35,893 nucleotides of DNA from Gilliamella sp. wkB308 (GTDB lineage: Bacteria; Pseudomonadota; Gammaproteobacteria; Enterobacterales; Orbaceae): the NCBI RefSeq assembly GCF_001690185.1, contig NZ_LZGN01000012.1, positions 1 to 35,893 on the forward strand, read 5' to 3'. Each line of letters starts with the position of its first letter. The first letter of the stretch is position 1. Shown piece after piece: positions 8,757 to 17,103 of this stretch. Below the pieces are notes generated by a model. The model made no database searches. It was not told where the DNA came from and saw only the letters and a list, made by a program, of their open reading frames with translations. The translations under genes and the position numbers were made by a program.

Positions 8757-9635
8757 ATGTTTACAGGAAGTCTGGTCGCCCTTGTTACTCCAATGGATAC
8801 AAAAGGAAATGTAGACCAAGTAAGCTTAAAAAAATTGGTCGAATATCATATTGCTAATGGCACATCGGCAATTGTTTCTGTTGGTACCACTGGCGAATCA
8901 GCAACGCTTGATCATCATGAGCATATCGATGTAATTAAAAGAACGATCGAATATGCTGATGGAAAAATAAATGTCATTGCCGGAACTGGCTCTAATGCGA
9001 CTAAAGAAGCAATTGAATTAACCAGCCGTGTTGAAAACATTGGTGTTGTTGGCTGTTTAACCGTTGCACCATATTATAATAAACCAACTCAAGAAGGTTT
9101 ATATCAACACTTTAAAGCAATTGCGGAAAATACAGCTTTACCCCAAATAATCTATAATGTACCGGGTCGTACTTGCAGTGATATTAAGCCAGAAACAGTT
9201 GGACGATTATCAAAAATTAAAAATATTGTTGCATTAAAAGATGCAACAGGTGATTTATCAAGAGTTTATAAAACTCGTAAACTTGTTGGTAGTGAATTTA
9301 AATTATTAAGTGGTGATGATGCGACTTTCTTAGATTTCATGATTTTAGGTGGTGACGGTGTGATATCCGTGACAGCCAATGTAGCCGCCAAACAGGTTGC
9401 AACAATTTGTGAACTTGCAACGAAAAATCAAATTCAAGAAGCACGAAAGCTGAATGATACGTTATCAGCACTACATAGTAGCTTATTTATTGAGCCTAAT
9501 CCAACACCAGCAAAATGGGCCTGCACAAAATTGGGTCTAATGGCGAATGACACGATCCGTTTGCCGCTGGTTTCACTTACAGATGCTTCTGTGTCTGTGG
9601 TTGAAAAAGCTCTTAAAGATGCGAATTTACTCTAA
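8757..9635 (+). CDS. dapA: 4-hydroxy-tetrahydrodipicolinate synthase
   Basis: DapA condenses pyruvate with aspartate semialdehyde, the first committed step to diaminopimelate and lysine. I choose the ATG at 8757 (292 aa, the same as E. coli) because GAGAGG at 8744-8749 is well placed and the protein then begins [13 protein letters not shown] as in the family; the in-frame ATG at 8742 overlaps that site. Catalytic residues are present with E. coli numbering: T44, T45, Y107, Y133, R138 and the Schiff-base K161 (ALKDATG). It is followed by bamC after 35 bases, as in enterics. DapE at the other end of this block acts later in the same pathway. Confidence 0.98.
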   Translation: MFTGSLVALVTPMDTKGNVDQVSLKKLVEYHIANGTSAIVSVGTTGESATLDHHEHIDVIKRTIEYADGKINVIAGTGSNATKEAIELTSRVENIGVVGCLTVAPYYNKPTQEGLYQHFKAIAENTALPQIIYNVPGRTCSDIKPETVGRLSKIKNIVALKDATGDLSRVYKTRKLVGSEFKLLSGDDATFLDFMILGGDGVISVTANVAAKQVATICELATKNQIQEARKLNDTLSALHSSLFIEPNPTPAKWACTKLGLMANDTIRLPLVSLTDASVSVVEKALKDANLL

Positions 9636-9670
9636 TTTATGTATAACCAATAATTTATAAGCAGATATCT

Positions 9671-10387
9671 ATGTTTAATAAAACTATGTTAAAAAACAAA
9701 GCGTTTAAAAACACAATGGTGATGACAGCCATTGCATCTTTATTTTTGGTTGGTTGTGGTAGCGATCAAAATTATAAACGAGAAGTTGATGGGAACGAAG
9801 ATTATTTAAATTCGCCAGTTTTGAAACCGCTAACTGTCCCTCAGGGTGTAACGGTACCTGCTGAAAGTTCCGAATATTATATTCATTTTAATAAAAATGA
9901 AGGCGCTGTATATGGTAAGCAAGTGGATATTCGGGCACCTATCATTCCAATTCCAACTATTCCTGATTCTTATGCGTCTTATAACTATGGTACCGCTTCA
10001 TTAAATGCGCCTGCTGATGCGAATGTGTGGTCTGTTATCCCAACAGCACTGAATAAATACAATATTCCGATTAGTAGTAGTGATAATAATGCTATTGTTA
10101 CGGGGAATGCCTCCATTTTTTCAAGTGATGAAGAACCGAACATCCAAGCGTCTTATGTTATTCATCGGCAAAATTATCCTGGTACTGAAAATATCATTGT
10201 CGAGTTGAAAACATTAACGCGTGGTACACAAGATATTTCATCCAATCCTATTGAAGTGCAACGGTACGTTGTTCGGTTATTTAATTTAATAATGGATGAA
10301 GCTGCACCTAAGTCATCACAAGTGGTGCAAGAACAAACAGATGAAAACGCCGTTGAAGACAAAAGCACTCATGAAGATTCAAAATAA
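9671..10387 (+). CDS. bamC: outer-membrane assembly lipoprotein BamC, short form
   Basis: The 238-aa protein has a signal ending in the lipobox L-V-G-C29. The region after the Cys (YKREVDGNEDYLNSP, then LTVPQGVTVP) matches the BamC N-terminal segment that lies along BamD. A single helix-grip-like domain follows (about 80-200). E. coli BamC is 344 aa with two helix-grip domains; here the second is missing and replaced by an acidic Gln/Glu/Asp-rich tail of ~30 residues. The bases after the stop show no continuing similarity in any frame I read, so this is not a simple frameshift. The position between dapA and purC supports orthology. The ribosome-binding site is poor. Confidence 0.88.
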   Translation: MFNKTMLKNKAFKNTMVMTAIASLFLVGCGSDQNYKREVDGNEDYLNSPVLKPLTVPQGVTVPAESSEYYIHFNKNEGAVYGKQVDIRAPIIPIPTIPDSYASYNYGTASLNAPADANVWSVIPTALNKYNIPISSSDNNAIVTGNASIFSSDEEPNIQASYVIHRQNYPGTENIIVELKTLTRGTQDISSNPIEVQRYVVRLFNLIMDEAAPKSSQVVQEQTDENAVEDKSTHEDSK

Positions 10388-10582
10388 AGCGTGACACTAG
10401 AGATATTATTCGTTAGTAACATGATGATAAATAGTTGAGATAATCAGTAGTGAAGAATTTAGTTAATTTTTATGTAAACCAGCTATAGATTGAACTTCAC
10501 TATTCAATACGATATGGCAAACAATAAAATGTTACTATTGATTGCATTGGTACAAATACATGAGTATCGAAAAGTTTAAAAC

Positions 10583-10603
10583 TAAGGAGCGAATAGCTCC
10601 TTA
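10583..10603 (+). terminator. hairpin upstream of purC
   Basis: TAAGGAGC at 10583-10590 pairs perfectly with GCTCCTTA at 10596-10603 around a 5-nt loop, followed by a weak T-rich stretch. It lies in the 251-base gap between bamC and purC, 35 bases before the purC start. It could end bamC transcripts or act in the purC leader. No convincing PurR operator is seen. Confidence 0.45.
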
Positions 10604-10638
10604 ATCATTTGTTGGCAATTTGATATAAGGTTAGAACC

Positions 10639-11349
10639 ATGAAAAAGTTGGCTGAGCTTTACCGTGGTAAAGCAAAAACGGTTTATACTACTGAAAATCC
10701 CGATCTATTAGTGTTAGAGTTTCGCAATGATACTTCCGCTTTTGATGGCTTACGTATTGAACAGCTAGCGCGTAAAGGGTGCGTAAATAATAAATTCAAT
10801 TATTTTATTATGAATAAACTGCGTGAAGCAGGTATTCCTACTCAAGTTGAAACGCTTTTGTCTGATACCGAAGTCATCGTTAAAAAACTGGATATGGTAC
10901 CTGTGGAGTGTGTGGTTCGAAATCGAGCCGCAGGTTCTTTGGTTAAACGCTTAGGGGTTGAAGAAGGTAGTATATTAAATCCGCCAACATTTGAATTATT
11001 CTTAAAAAATGATGCATTACATGATCCCATGGTCAATGAGTCTCATTGTAAAACCTTTGGTTGGGCTACTGACGAACAGTTATCAACGATGAAGACACTA
11101 AGCTTTAAAATCAATTCAATTTTGACCGATCTTTTTGATAAAGCTGGATTTATTTTAGTGGATTATAAACTTGAATTTGGATTGTTTAAGGGTGAAATTA
11201 CGTTGGGTGATGAGTTTTCCCCTGACGGTTGTCGATTATGGGAAAAAGAGACCTTAAAAAAAATGGATAAAGATCGTTTTCGCCAAGGGCTTGGCGGTGT
11301 CATTGAAGCTTATGAGGAAGTCGCCACCAGAATCGGCGTTGCTTTGTAA
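10639..11349 (+). CDS. purC: SAICAR synthase (PurC)
   Basis: PurC joins aspartate to CAIR using ATP in purine synthesis. The 236-aa product matches the E. coli enzyme (237 aa) nearly end to end. It has the N-terminal [11 protein letters not shown] nucleotide-binding loop, [10 protein letters not shown] with the substrate-binding Asp, the [15 protein letters not shown] signature, [15 protein letters not shown] strand and [12 protein letters not shown]. One visible variation is SAFDG where E. coli has SAGDG; the F form is common elsewhere in the family. It overlaps the next gene by one base (TAATG), so the two are probably translated together. Confidence 0.98.
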   Translation: MKKLAELYRGKAKTVYTTENPDLLVLEFRNDTSAFDGLRIEQLARKGCVNNKFNYFIMNKLREAGIPTQVETLLSDTEVIVKKLDMVPVECVVRNRAAGSLVKRLGVEEGSILNPPTFELFLKNDALHDPMVNESHCKTFGWATDEQLSTMKTLSFKINSILTDLFDKAGFILVDYKLEFGLFKGEITLGDEFSPDGCRLWEKETLKKMDKDRFRQGLGGVIEAYEEVATRIGVAL

Positions 11350-11804
11350 TGTTTGCTCAATTTGATATCTCCTTTTTTCTTTTACTGGGTTTAGCTGCAC
11401 TGTGTTATTTAACGCATAATAACACAGTCACTTTTGCCGTATTATTGTTACTATTATTTAAATTAACACCATTGTCGACTTATTTTCCGTTTTTAAGCCA
11501 ATATGGACTGACAATTGGTATTGTCATTTTAACGGCGGCTATGATGGTTCCGCTTGCCGACGGATCATTGAGTATCAAAGACATATTAAAATCATTCACA
11601 ACATGGCAATCAATATTAGCTATCTTTGTCGGTATACTTGTCTCTTGGTTAGGTACCCGTGGGATTTCTTTAATTGGCGCACATCCCACCATTGTTAATG
11701 GTTTAATTATTGGAACCTTGATTGGTGTTGCCTTTTTCAAAGGTATTCCAGTCGGCCCCCTCATTGCCGCAGGCTTGCTTTCAATATTAATTGGAAAAAG
11801 TTAG
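11349..11804 (+). CDS. yeaL: YeaL/UPF0756 (DUF441) membrane protein
   Basis: The 151-aa product is almost wholly hydrophobic, with four or five predicted membrane segments. It matches E. coli YeaL (148 aa) in LLLGLAALCYLTHNNTV at the N-terminus, LTPLSTYFPFL, the SWLGTRGISLIG loop, and KGIPVGPLIAAGLLS at the end. The function of the family is unknown. The ATG shares its A with the purC stop codon, and tmcA starts three bases after its own stop, so purC-yeaL-tmcA look like one translationally coupled unit. In enterics yeaL is not in this neighbourhood. Confidence 0.9.
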   Translation: MFAQFDISFFLLLGLAALCYLTHNNTVTFAVLLLLLFKLTPLSTYFPFLSQYGLTIGIVILTAAMMVPLADGSLSIKDILKSFTTWQSILAIFVGILVSWLGTRGISLIGAHPTIVNGLIIGTLIGVAFFKGIPVGPLIAAGLLSILIGKS

Positions 11805-11807
11805 TCG

Positions 11808-13751
11808 ATGATTAATCTTGATAGCACCAGAACTTTATGGGTGTTGCGTGGTGATGTAACAAAATTAGTTAGTCAATTAAGTGACATCATTAAACAACAT
11901 AAAGGGGATTGGATCACAATAAGCGATCAAGCCATTTTATCAAATTATGTGCCAAATATCGTTTCAATATCTAATACTAAAACCCTTTTAGGACAAGAGT
12001 ATTTACATGCTATTTTTGATGCAACTCAGTCATTTAATTTAGAGGCATTTGCCATGCTGTCAGGAACTCTTGTAAAAGGAAGCCGATTAATTTTGTTATT
12101 GCCTGAAAATTACAATCGTTGGGCAGACAAAGATAGTTTACGTTGGAACGAAGATGCTTTTCCAATACCTGTGCCTAATTTTATAAACCATTTACAGCAC
12201 ACTATCACTAAATTTGATGGTTTCAAAAAGAATAATTTTTCTAAATGTTATTTGACATCGTGTGATTGTGATGAACAGCAACACACATTAAAACAAGTAT
12301 TAAACAGTGATAAGCCTATCCAAGTTATCACGGCAAAACGGGGTAGGGGAAAATCCGCTTTAGCAGGTCAATTTTCTCACTATCGACATTGTATTGTTAC
12401 AGCTCCTAACAAAAAATCGCAGACGACTTTCTTCCGTTTTGCTAAACCTGATGTTCGTTTTTATGCACCTGATGAATTAATCGAAAAAGGTTTCGATGAT
12501 TTTGCTGACTATCTTATTATTGATGAGGCGGCCATGATACCTTTGCCAATGCTAAAAAAATTGTTACAACTCGTGAAGTTAGACAAAAGCCGTATTTTAC
12601 TGACCACTACTGTTGAAGGTTACGAAGGTACCGGACAAGGTTTTTTATTAAAATTATTAAATGATAAACAATGTGATTATTTTCATCTTGAAAAACCAAT
12701 TCGGTGGAATGGCGATGATCAGTTAGAATATTTTACTGATTGTTTAGTTCTCAATGGGCTAATATCAGCAGAAAATCAGCGAGTCAATAATACAAAGCCA
12801 ATTGATTATTCCATGGTAGCGCGTCATGATTTAAGTAGTTTGAAAGAGATCTTTTATTTACTGAAAACAGCTCATTATCAAACTACATTAGTTGATTTAA
12901 GGCGACTTTTAGACGCGTCAAATTTGACAATTTGGCAGGCTAAACAGTGTCATAACTTAATTGGTGCAGTCATAACGGTTAAGGAAGGAAATTTACCAGC
13001 TGACTTAATTGAAGAAGTATGGAAGGGTAACCGTAGACCAAAAGGAAACATGGTGGCACAATCTTTGGTAGCCCATGCAGGTGTTAAGCAAGCAGCAAAA
13101 TTAAAATCTGTCAGAATAAATCGCATTGCAGTGATAGCTACTTATCGAAGACAACATATTGCAACGCAATTGATACAACATATTTATGAAGCGGCAAAAA
13201 AACAACACCAAGATTTTTTATCCGTGAGTTTTGCCTATAGTAAGGAAAATTATCAGTTTTGGTTATCTGTAGGTTTTGTACTTGTGCATGTTGGTAGTCG
13301 TTTAGAGGCAAGTAGTGGCTCTTATTCGGTAATGGCAATAAAACCGATTAACCAAAATGGTATAGATTTGGTTAATATGCTATCCAAAAAGTTACAACGT
13401 AACATGGTTTGGCTAAAAGAGATCATTGGACTCCCATTTGATGAAATGCTAATTGCTGATACTGAGCAGCAATTGACTAAGCAAGATATTGTCGAATTAT
13501 ACGGGTTTTGTTATTTTCATCGAGCATTCGAAGCAACTTATGCTCCATTGTGTCGCTTGCAACAATTTAATGATAAGCAAAATAATCGAGTGAAGTTATC
13601 AGTCTTAGGTGCTTTACTGAAAAATAAAAATAAAGCCAATGCGGTCATTCAGCAATTTCAATTGACTGGACGAAAAGCATTATTAGAAACAATCAAACAA
13701 GAAGTTAAGCAATGGTTGAATAGTAACAATGAAGTTATTTATGAAAAATAG
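11808..13751 (+). CDS. tmcA: tRNA(Met) cytidine acetyltransferase TmcA
   Basis: TmcA forms N4-acetylcytidine at the wobble base of elongator tRNA-Met, using acetyl-CoA and ATP. The 647-aa product (E. coli about 671) has the family's domains in order: an N-terminal domain (about 1-160), an RNA-helicase-like module with the P-loop AKRGRGKSALAG near residues 176-187 and the Walker B IIDEAAMIP, a GNAT acetyltransferase domain with RINRIAVIATYRRQHIAT acetyl-CoA loop, and a C-terminal tRNA-binding region. It starts three bases after yeaL and sits in the dapA-purC-dapE neighbourhood, as in enterics. Confidence 0.96.
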   Translation: MINLDSTRTLWVLRGDVTKLVSQLSDIIKQHKGDWITISDQAILSNYVPNIVSISNTKTLLGQEYLHAIFDATQSFNLEAFAMLSGTLVKGSRLILLLPENYNRWADKDSLRWNEDAFPIPVPNFINHLQHTITKFDGFKKNNFSKCYLTSCDCDEQQHTLKQVLNSDKPIQVITAKRGRGKSALAGQFSHYRHCIVTAPNKKSQTTFFRFAKPDVRFYAPDELIEKGFDDFADYLIIDEAAMIPLPMLKKLLQLVKLDKSRILLTTTVEGYEGTGQGFLLKLLNDKQCDYFHLEKPIRWNGDDQLEYFTDCLVLNGLISAENQRVNNTKPIDYSMVARHDLSSLKEIFYLLKTAHYQTTLVDLRRLLDASNLTIWQAKQCHNLIGAVITVKEGNLPADLIEEVWKGNRRPKGNMVAQSLVAHAGVKQAAKLKSVRINRIAVIATYRRQHIATQLIQHIYEAAKKQHQDFLSVSFAYSKENYQFWLSVGFVLVHVGSRLEASSGSYSVMAIKPINQNGIDLVNMLSKKLQRNMVWLKEIIGLPFDEMLIADTEQQLTKQDIVELYGFCYFHRAFEATYAPLCRLQQFNDKQNNRVKLSVLGALLKNKNKANAVIQQFQLTGRKALLETIKQEVKQWLNSNNEVIYEK

Positions 13752-13821
13752 CAATATTGTTTGATGAAAACCATGCTGATAAGTTTAATTTAGCGTTATT
13801 TCATGTTTAAAAGGAACAAGA

Positions 13822-14634
13822 GTGAAGAGTAATAATGTAGATAAATTAAGATTTAATTCAAATTCTAATCATGATCGGCGTAGATCGGGATTTGATTATT
13901 TTCTGTTAGGCTGGTCATTAGCATTTAGACCGAAAATTAGACATTTTGTATTTTTGCCTTTATTGGCGAATATGGTGATTATGTCAGCGCTATTTTATTG
14001 GTTTTTTTCCACAATTACCGGCATGGTTGACTGGGGATTATCTTATGTACCAAGTTGGCTCTCATGGCTTGGTTATATCATTAGCTTTATGGTGATTCTG
14101 ATTTTAGTCATATTATTTTGTTATTTTTTTAGTACAGTGGCTAACTTTATTGCTGCACCGTTTAATGGCTTGCTTGCCGAACAAGTTGAAGCTGAATTAA
14201 CGGGTATACCAGCCCCCGACACTTCTTGGTTAAGTTTAATCAAAGATTTACCTAGAATATTTGGTCGTGAAATCCAAAAATTAATTAATTATATATTATG
14301 GTCTATCCCAATATTATTAACGTATTTTATTCCTATTATTGGTCAAACGGTCACACCGATAATTTGGTTTTTATTTACTGCATGGCAAATTAATATTCAA
14401 TACGCTGATTATCCTTTCGATAATCATAAAATTACTTTTCATCGTATGCGTGAGTTACTTAAGCAGGATAAAGTTGATAATTTAGTCTACGGTATTTTAG
14501 TTAGTTTTTTTACTATGGTGCCACTATTAAATCTCATTATTATGCCAATTGCCGTTTGTGGCTCAACAGCGATGTGGGTCGATCGTTATCGCCATCAAGC
14601 TTTGTTTAAAAGTGATATTAACGATATCCGATAG
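13822..14634 (+). CDS. cysZ: sulfate transporter CysZ
   Basis: CysZ is an inner-membrane sulfate uptake protein feeding cysteine synthesis. The 270-aa product has four main hydrophobic segments and the family signatures FCYFFSTVANFIAAPFNGLLAEQ, YFIPIIGQTVTPIIWFLF and QYADYPFDNHK, and ends VCGSTAMWVDRYR. The start is GTG with AAGGA at 13811-13815. The N-terminus is about 15 residues longer than E. coli CysZ and is polar and Asn/Arg-rich. In enterics cysZ precedes cysK; here it is placed beside the dap cluster, converging on ypfN. Confidence 0.95.
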   Translation: MKSNNVDKLRFNSNSNHDRRRSGFDYFLLGWSLAFRPKIRHFVFLPLLANMVIMSALFYWFFSTITGMVDWGLSYVPSWLSWLGYIISFMVILILVILFCYFFSTVANFIAAPFNGLLAEQVEAELTGIPAPDTSWLSLIKDLPRIFGREIQKLINYILWSIPILLTYFIPIIGQTVTPIIWFLFTAWQINIQYADYPFDNHKITFHRMRELLKQDKVDNLVYGILVSFFTMVPLLNLIIMPIAVCGSTAMWVDRYRHQALFKSDINDIR

Positions 14635-14641
14635 GGAAGAG

Positions 14642-14678
14642 AGTGATTAATTTTTTAAATTAATCACTTTTTGTTTTT
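14642..14678. terminator. strong intrinsic terminator between cysZ and ypfN
   Basis: A perfect 12-bp stem (14642-14653 with 14657-14668) with a 3-nt T loop is followed by TTTTT, G and TTTTT on the plus strand. It ends cysZ transcripts and overlaps the last codons of convergent ypfN. A-rich sequence upstream also gives some T on the minus side. Confidence 0.85.
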
Positions 14679-14855
14679 ATGCTCAACACTTTTTTGAGTT
14701 TGGTCATTCTCTTCATCATCATAAGGTATGGGTTTGATCCCTTTTTTATCAATGTAAGATTTAAAATTAAGTTTATTGAGTGCTTTAATGGTATTGATAA
14801 AAACACCTGCAAGAAATATTAATATTATCCACCAATAATCTTTTAACCATTCCAT
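14664..14855 (-). CDS. ypfN: YpfN/UPF0370 small membrane protein
   Basis: The 63-aa product has one N-terminal membrane helix (EWLKDYWWIILIFLAGVFIN) followed by a charged cytoplasmic tail rich in Asp, Glu and Lys. It matches E. coli YpfN (66 aa) in the DWLxxYWWI start, the G-V-x-x-N-x-I-K motif and the acidic then basic tail. The function is unknown. As in enterics it lies downstream of dapE on the same strand, here with ~125 bases between. It converges on cysZ. Confidence 0.88.
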   Translation of the reverse strand: MEWLKDYWWIILIFLAGVFINTIKALNKLNFKSYIDKKGIKPIPYDDEENDQTQKSVEHKNKK

Positions 14856-14980
14856 TTTTTTACCTTTTTGGGATGAATGTTAGTGACGCTCGTTTAGTCA
14901 AATGTCAAAAGCAGCATCGAATAATCTATTCAAATTTTGTTTAAGCAGATTTAACAAGTTGGTTAACTTAACCAATATTA

Positions 14981-16117
14981 TTAAACGAGTAATTTTTCCA
15001 AAATTCTTTGATAAATTCTTTTCAGTGTGATGATATCCTGACAATTTACATTTTCGTTAATCTTATGGATTGTTTTATTTAATACTCCAAACTCGATAAT
15101 CTGACAGCCCATTTTTGCGATGAAACGGCCGTCCGATGTTCCGCCACTTGTTGATAATTTTGTATCAATATTTGTGTACTCTTTTATGGCACTTGCTGTG
15201 GCTTGAGTCAGTTCACCTTGCGGCGTTAAAAACGGATGACCTGATAAACGCCAATTTAACGTATAGTTTAATTTATGCTTTTGTAAAAGTTGCTCAACAC
15301 GGGTTTTAATTAGATCATCAGTGAGTTCACTACTGTATCGAAAATTGAACTGTACTGATAGATCGCCTGGCACAACGTTTTCAGCCCCTGTGCCTGCCTG
15401 AATATTTGCAATTTGCATAGAGGTTTGCGGAAAATATTGATTGCCATTATCCCAAACCGTATTAACAAGTTCAGCCAAAGCGGGGGCAAATCGATGAACA
15501 GGGTTGTCAACTAAATGAGGGTAGGCGACATGGCCTTGCACACCATGGATAATTAAATTTGCTGTCAATGAACCTCGACGCCCATTTTTAATTTGATCCC
15601 CTAAAACCTTATCACAAGAGGGCTCACCTACAATGCAATAGTCTACACGTTCCTGACGTTCAAGAAGACGATTAACAACTTTAACTGTTCCATCAGTTGC
15701 ATCAGCTTCTTCATCAGAGGTGATTAGAAACGCAACACGACCACGATGATTTGGGTTTGCTTTAACAAAATCTTCAGCAGCACAGATCATTGCTGCAACA
15801 CCACTTTTCATATCTGATGCTCCACGGCCATAAAGTACACCATGAGTATCAATGGTTGCCTCAAATGGGGGATACAGCCATTGGCTTTCATCCCCAGCAG
15901 GCACTACGTCGGTATGACCAGCAAACATAAGTGTTGTTTCTGACGGATCGCCATGATAAGCCCAAAGATTTTTAGTGCGACCAATATTGAATTCTTCAAT
16001 GATAAAGTTAAGTGATGTTAAGCGCTCGATAAGGATATTTTGACAATTTTTATCATCCGGACTTATCGATTTTTCGGCAATCAATGCTTGGGTTAGTTCA
16101 ATAACAGGCTCTGTCAT
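14981..16117 (-). CDS. dapE: succinyl-diaminopimelate desuccinylase
   Basis: DapE removes succinate from N-succinyl-LL-diaminopimelate, a late step of lysine and peptidoglycan synthesis. I choose the ATG at 16117 (378 aa, the family norm): it gives [13 protein letters not shown], as in E. coli, whereas the longer frame back to 16189 would run into the end of yffB. Di-zinc ligands and catalytic residues are visible: H68 with D70 in FAGHTDVV, D102 in GRGASDMK, E136/E137 in TSDEEADA, E165 in VGEPSC, and the C-terminal His in TIHKINE. It starts 13 bases after yffB and is surely in the same transcript. Confidence 0.97.
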   Translation of the reverse strand: MTEPVIELTQALIAEKSISPDDKNCQNILIERLTSLNFIIEEFNIGRTKNLWAYHGDPSETTLMFAGHTDVVPAGDESQWLYPPFEATIDTHGVLYGRGASDMKSGVAAMICAAEDFVKANPNHRGRVAFLITSDEEADATDGTVKVVNRLLERQERVDYCIVGEPSCDKVLGDQIKNGRRGSLTANLIIHGVQGHVAYPHLVDNPVHRFAPALAELVNTVWDNGNQYFPQTSMQIANIQAGTGAENVVPGDLSVQFNFRYSSELTDDLIKTRVEQLLQKHKLNYTLNWRLSGHPFLTPQGELTQATASAIKEYTNIDTKLSTSGGTSDGRFIAKMGCQIIEFGVLNKTIHKINENVNCQDIITLKRIYQRILEKLLV

Positions 16118-16130
16118 AATGATCTCGGTC

Positions 16131-16487
16131 TTATTGTTGTTGTTGAAAAAATTGCGAATAACTTTCGTCTGAAAATCCGAGTAATACATGCTTACCCTTG
16201 ATTAATAGCGGTCGTTTTATAATTGAAGGATTGTCCAACATTAGTTTCATTGCAGCTTGCTCATTGTCAACGTTAGCACGTACTGATTCATCCAATTTAC
16301 GCCACGTTGTACCCCTTGTATTAAGTAGGCTTTGCCAATCAACAAATTTCAAAATAGTCTGTAATTGTTCAGCTGACAGTCCATCTGTTTTGTAATTGTG
16401 AAATTGATAATTGATTTTATTGTCATCAAGCCATGTGAACGCTTTTTTCATTGTACTGCAGTTTTTAATACCGTAAATGGTTAACAT
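16131..16487 (-). CDS. yffB: YffB, ArsC/Spx-family reductase-like protein
   Basis: The product (118 aa from the second ATG) is a thioredoxin-fold protein of the ArsC/Spx group. It has [16 protein letters not shown] with a single N-terminal Cys, [14 protein letters not shown], and IIKRPLL followed by [14 protein letters not shown] choose the ATG at 16487 because AAGGA is nine bases upstream; it directly abuts the earlier ATG at 16496 with no spacing. Family members are described as glutathione-dependent reductases by structure, but the substrate is unknown. It heads a yffB-dapE pair conserved in enterics and is divergent from feoA. Confidence 0.92.
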   Translation of the reverse strand: MLTIYGIKNCSTMKKAFTWLDDNKINYQFHNYKTDGLSAEQLQTILKFVDWQSLLNTRGTTWRKLDESVRANVDNEQAAMKLMLDNPSIIKRPLLIKGKHVLLGFSDESYSQFFQQQQ

Positions 16488-16579
16488 AATTCTCATTCCT
16501 TAAGTCAAGTATAAAGTCAAATTATATCAGTTGTCTTACCGAATCTCTAATTTTGAATTGGATGAGTAATATAAATTTT

Positions 16580-16615
16580 AATTAAATGAATAATCAGAAG
16601 ATTATTCATTTAATT
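16580..16615. repeat. 16-bp perfect inverted repeat with 4-nt loop
   Basis: Bases 16580-16595 are the exact reverse complement of 16600-16615 with loop AGAA. The stem is AT-rich (core ATGAATAATC). It lies between divergent genes, where no terminator is needed unless an unseen transcript ends here, and lacks a clean T run on either strand. Confidence 0.8.
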
Positions 16616-16766
16616 TAACTATTTGATCCTAAATGAACGGTTTATTAAGATTCTTTTTGTTTTTCAGCACAAAACACTTGAAAAAAACATATTAACCCCT
16701 ATTTTTTACATAAATTTTATTTTTTAAAGTTACTTTTCTATTTTTTTAAATATTAAATATTAATAT

Positions 16767-16781
16767 TGCGAATTATTCGCA
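16767..16781 (+). promoter_or_regulatory. Fur-type 7-1-7 palindrome upstream of feoA
   Basis: TGCGAAT-T-ATTCGCA is a perfect 7-1-7 palindrome and keeps 5 of 7 positions in each half of the Fur consensus TGATAAT-N-ATTATCA. It lies about 80 bases before feoA, as expected for iron repression of ferrous uptake. The GCG substitutions lower certainty. Confidence 0.55.
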
Positions 16782-16860
16782 TTTTAAAACTATTTTTATA
16801 CGTAAATATTTTTTAAAATAAGCAGAATAAAACGTGCTAGCATAATTCACAGGAACATTA

Positions 16861-17103
16861 ATGTCAGTATTAACATTAAATCACCTCCCTTTAGGAAATG
16901 AGGCGGTTATCTCTCGTCTATTACCTGAATCCTTACCTTTTCGTAGAAAGTTACTGGCAATGGGATTAACACCAGGCTGTAAAATTTCGATTGTTCGTGT
17001 GGCACCTTTAGGAGATCCACTGCAAATTAAAATACGTGGATTTTTTCTTTGTCTAAGGCGTCGTGAAGCAGCTACCATTGAAGTAACGGAGATAAATGAG
17101 TGA
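16861..17103 (+). CDS. feoA: ferrous iron transport protein FeoA
   Basis: The 80-aa product is a single SH3-like FeoA domain (LPLGNEAVISRLLPES, then LLAMGLTPGCKISIVRVAPLGDP). It is a small cytosolic partner of FeoB. AGGAA precedes the ATG with good spacing. It overlaps feoB by four bases (GTGA), indicating translational coupling. The length is close to the enteric protein (75 aa). Expression is probably iron-repressed through the palindrome at 16767. Confidence 0.95.
   Translation: MSVLTLNHLPLGNEAVISRLLPESLPFRRKLLAMGLTPGCKISIVRVAPLGDPLQIKIRGFFLCLRRREAATIEVTEINE

Larger units (their letters stand above)
16488..16860. other. divergent promoter region yffB / feoABC
   Basis: This 373-base AT-rich region contains a 16-bp perfect hairpin (16580-16615) and a 15-bp Fur-like palindrome (16767-16781). 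It must hold the promoters of yffB and of feo. No small ORF is seen. Confidence 0.5.

Noticed and set aside
16618-16640. Possible FNR site upstream of feoA
   Set aside because: TTGAT is followed by a poor second half with the wrong spacing.
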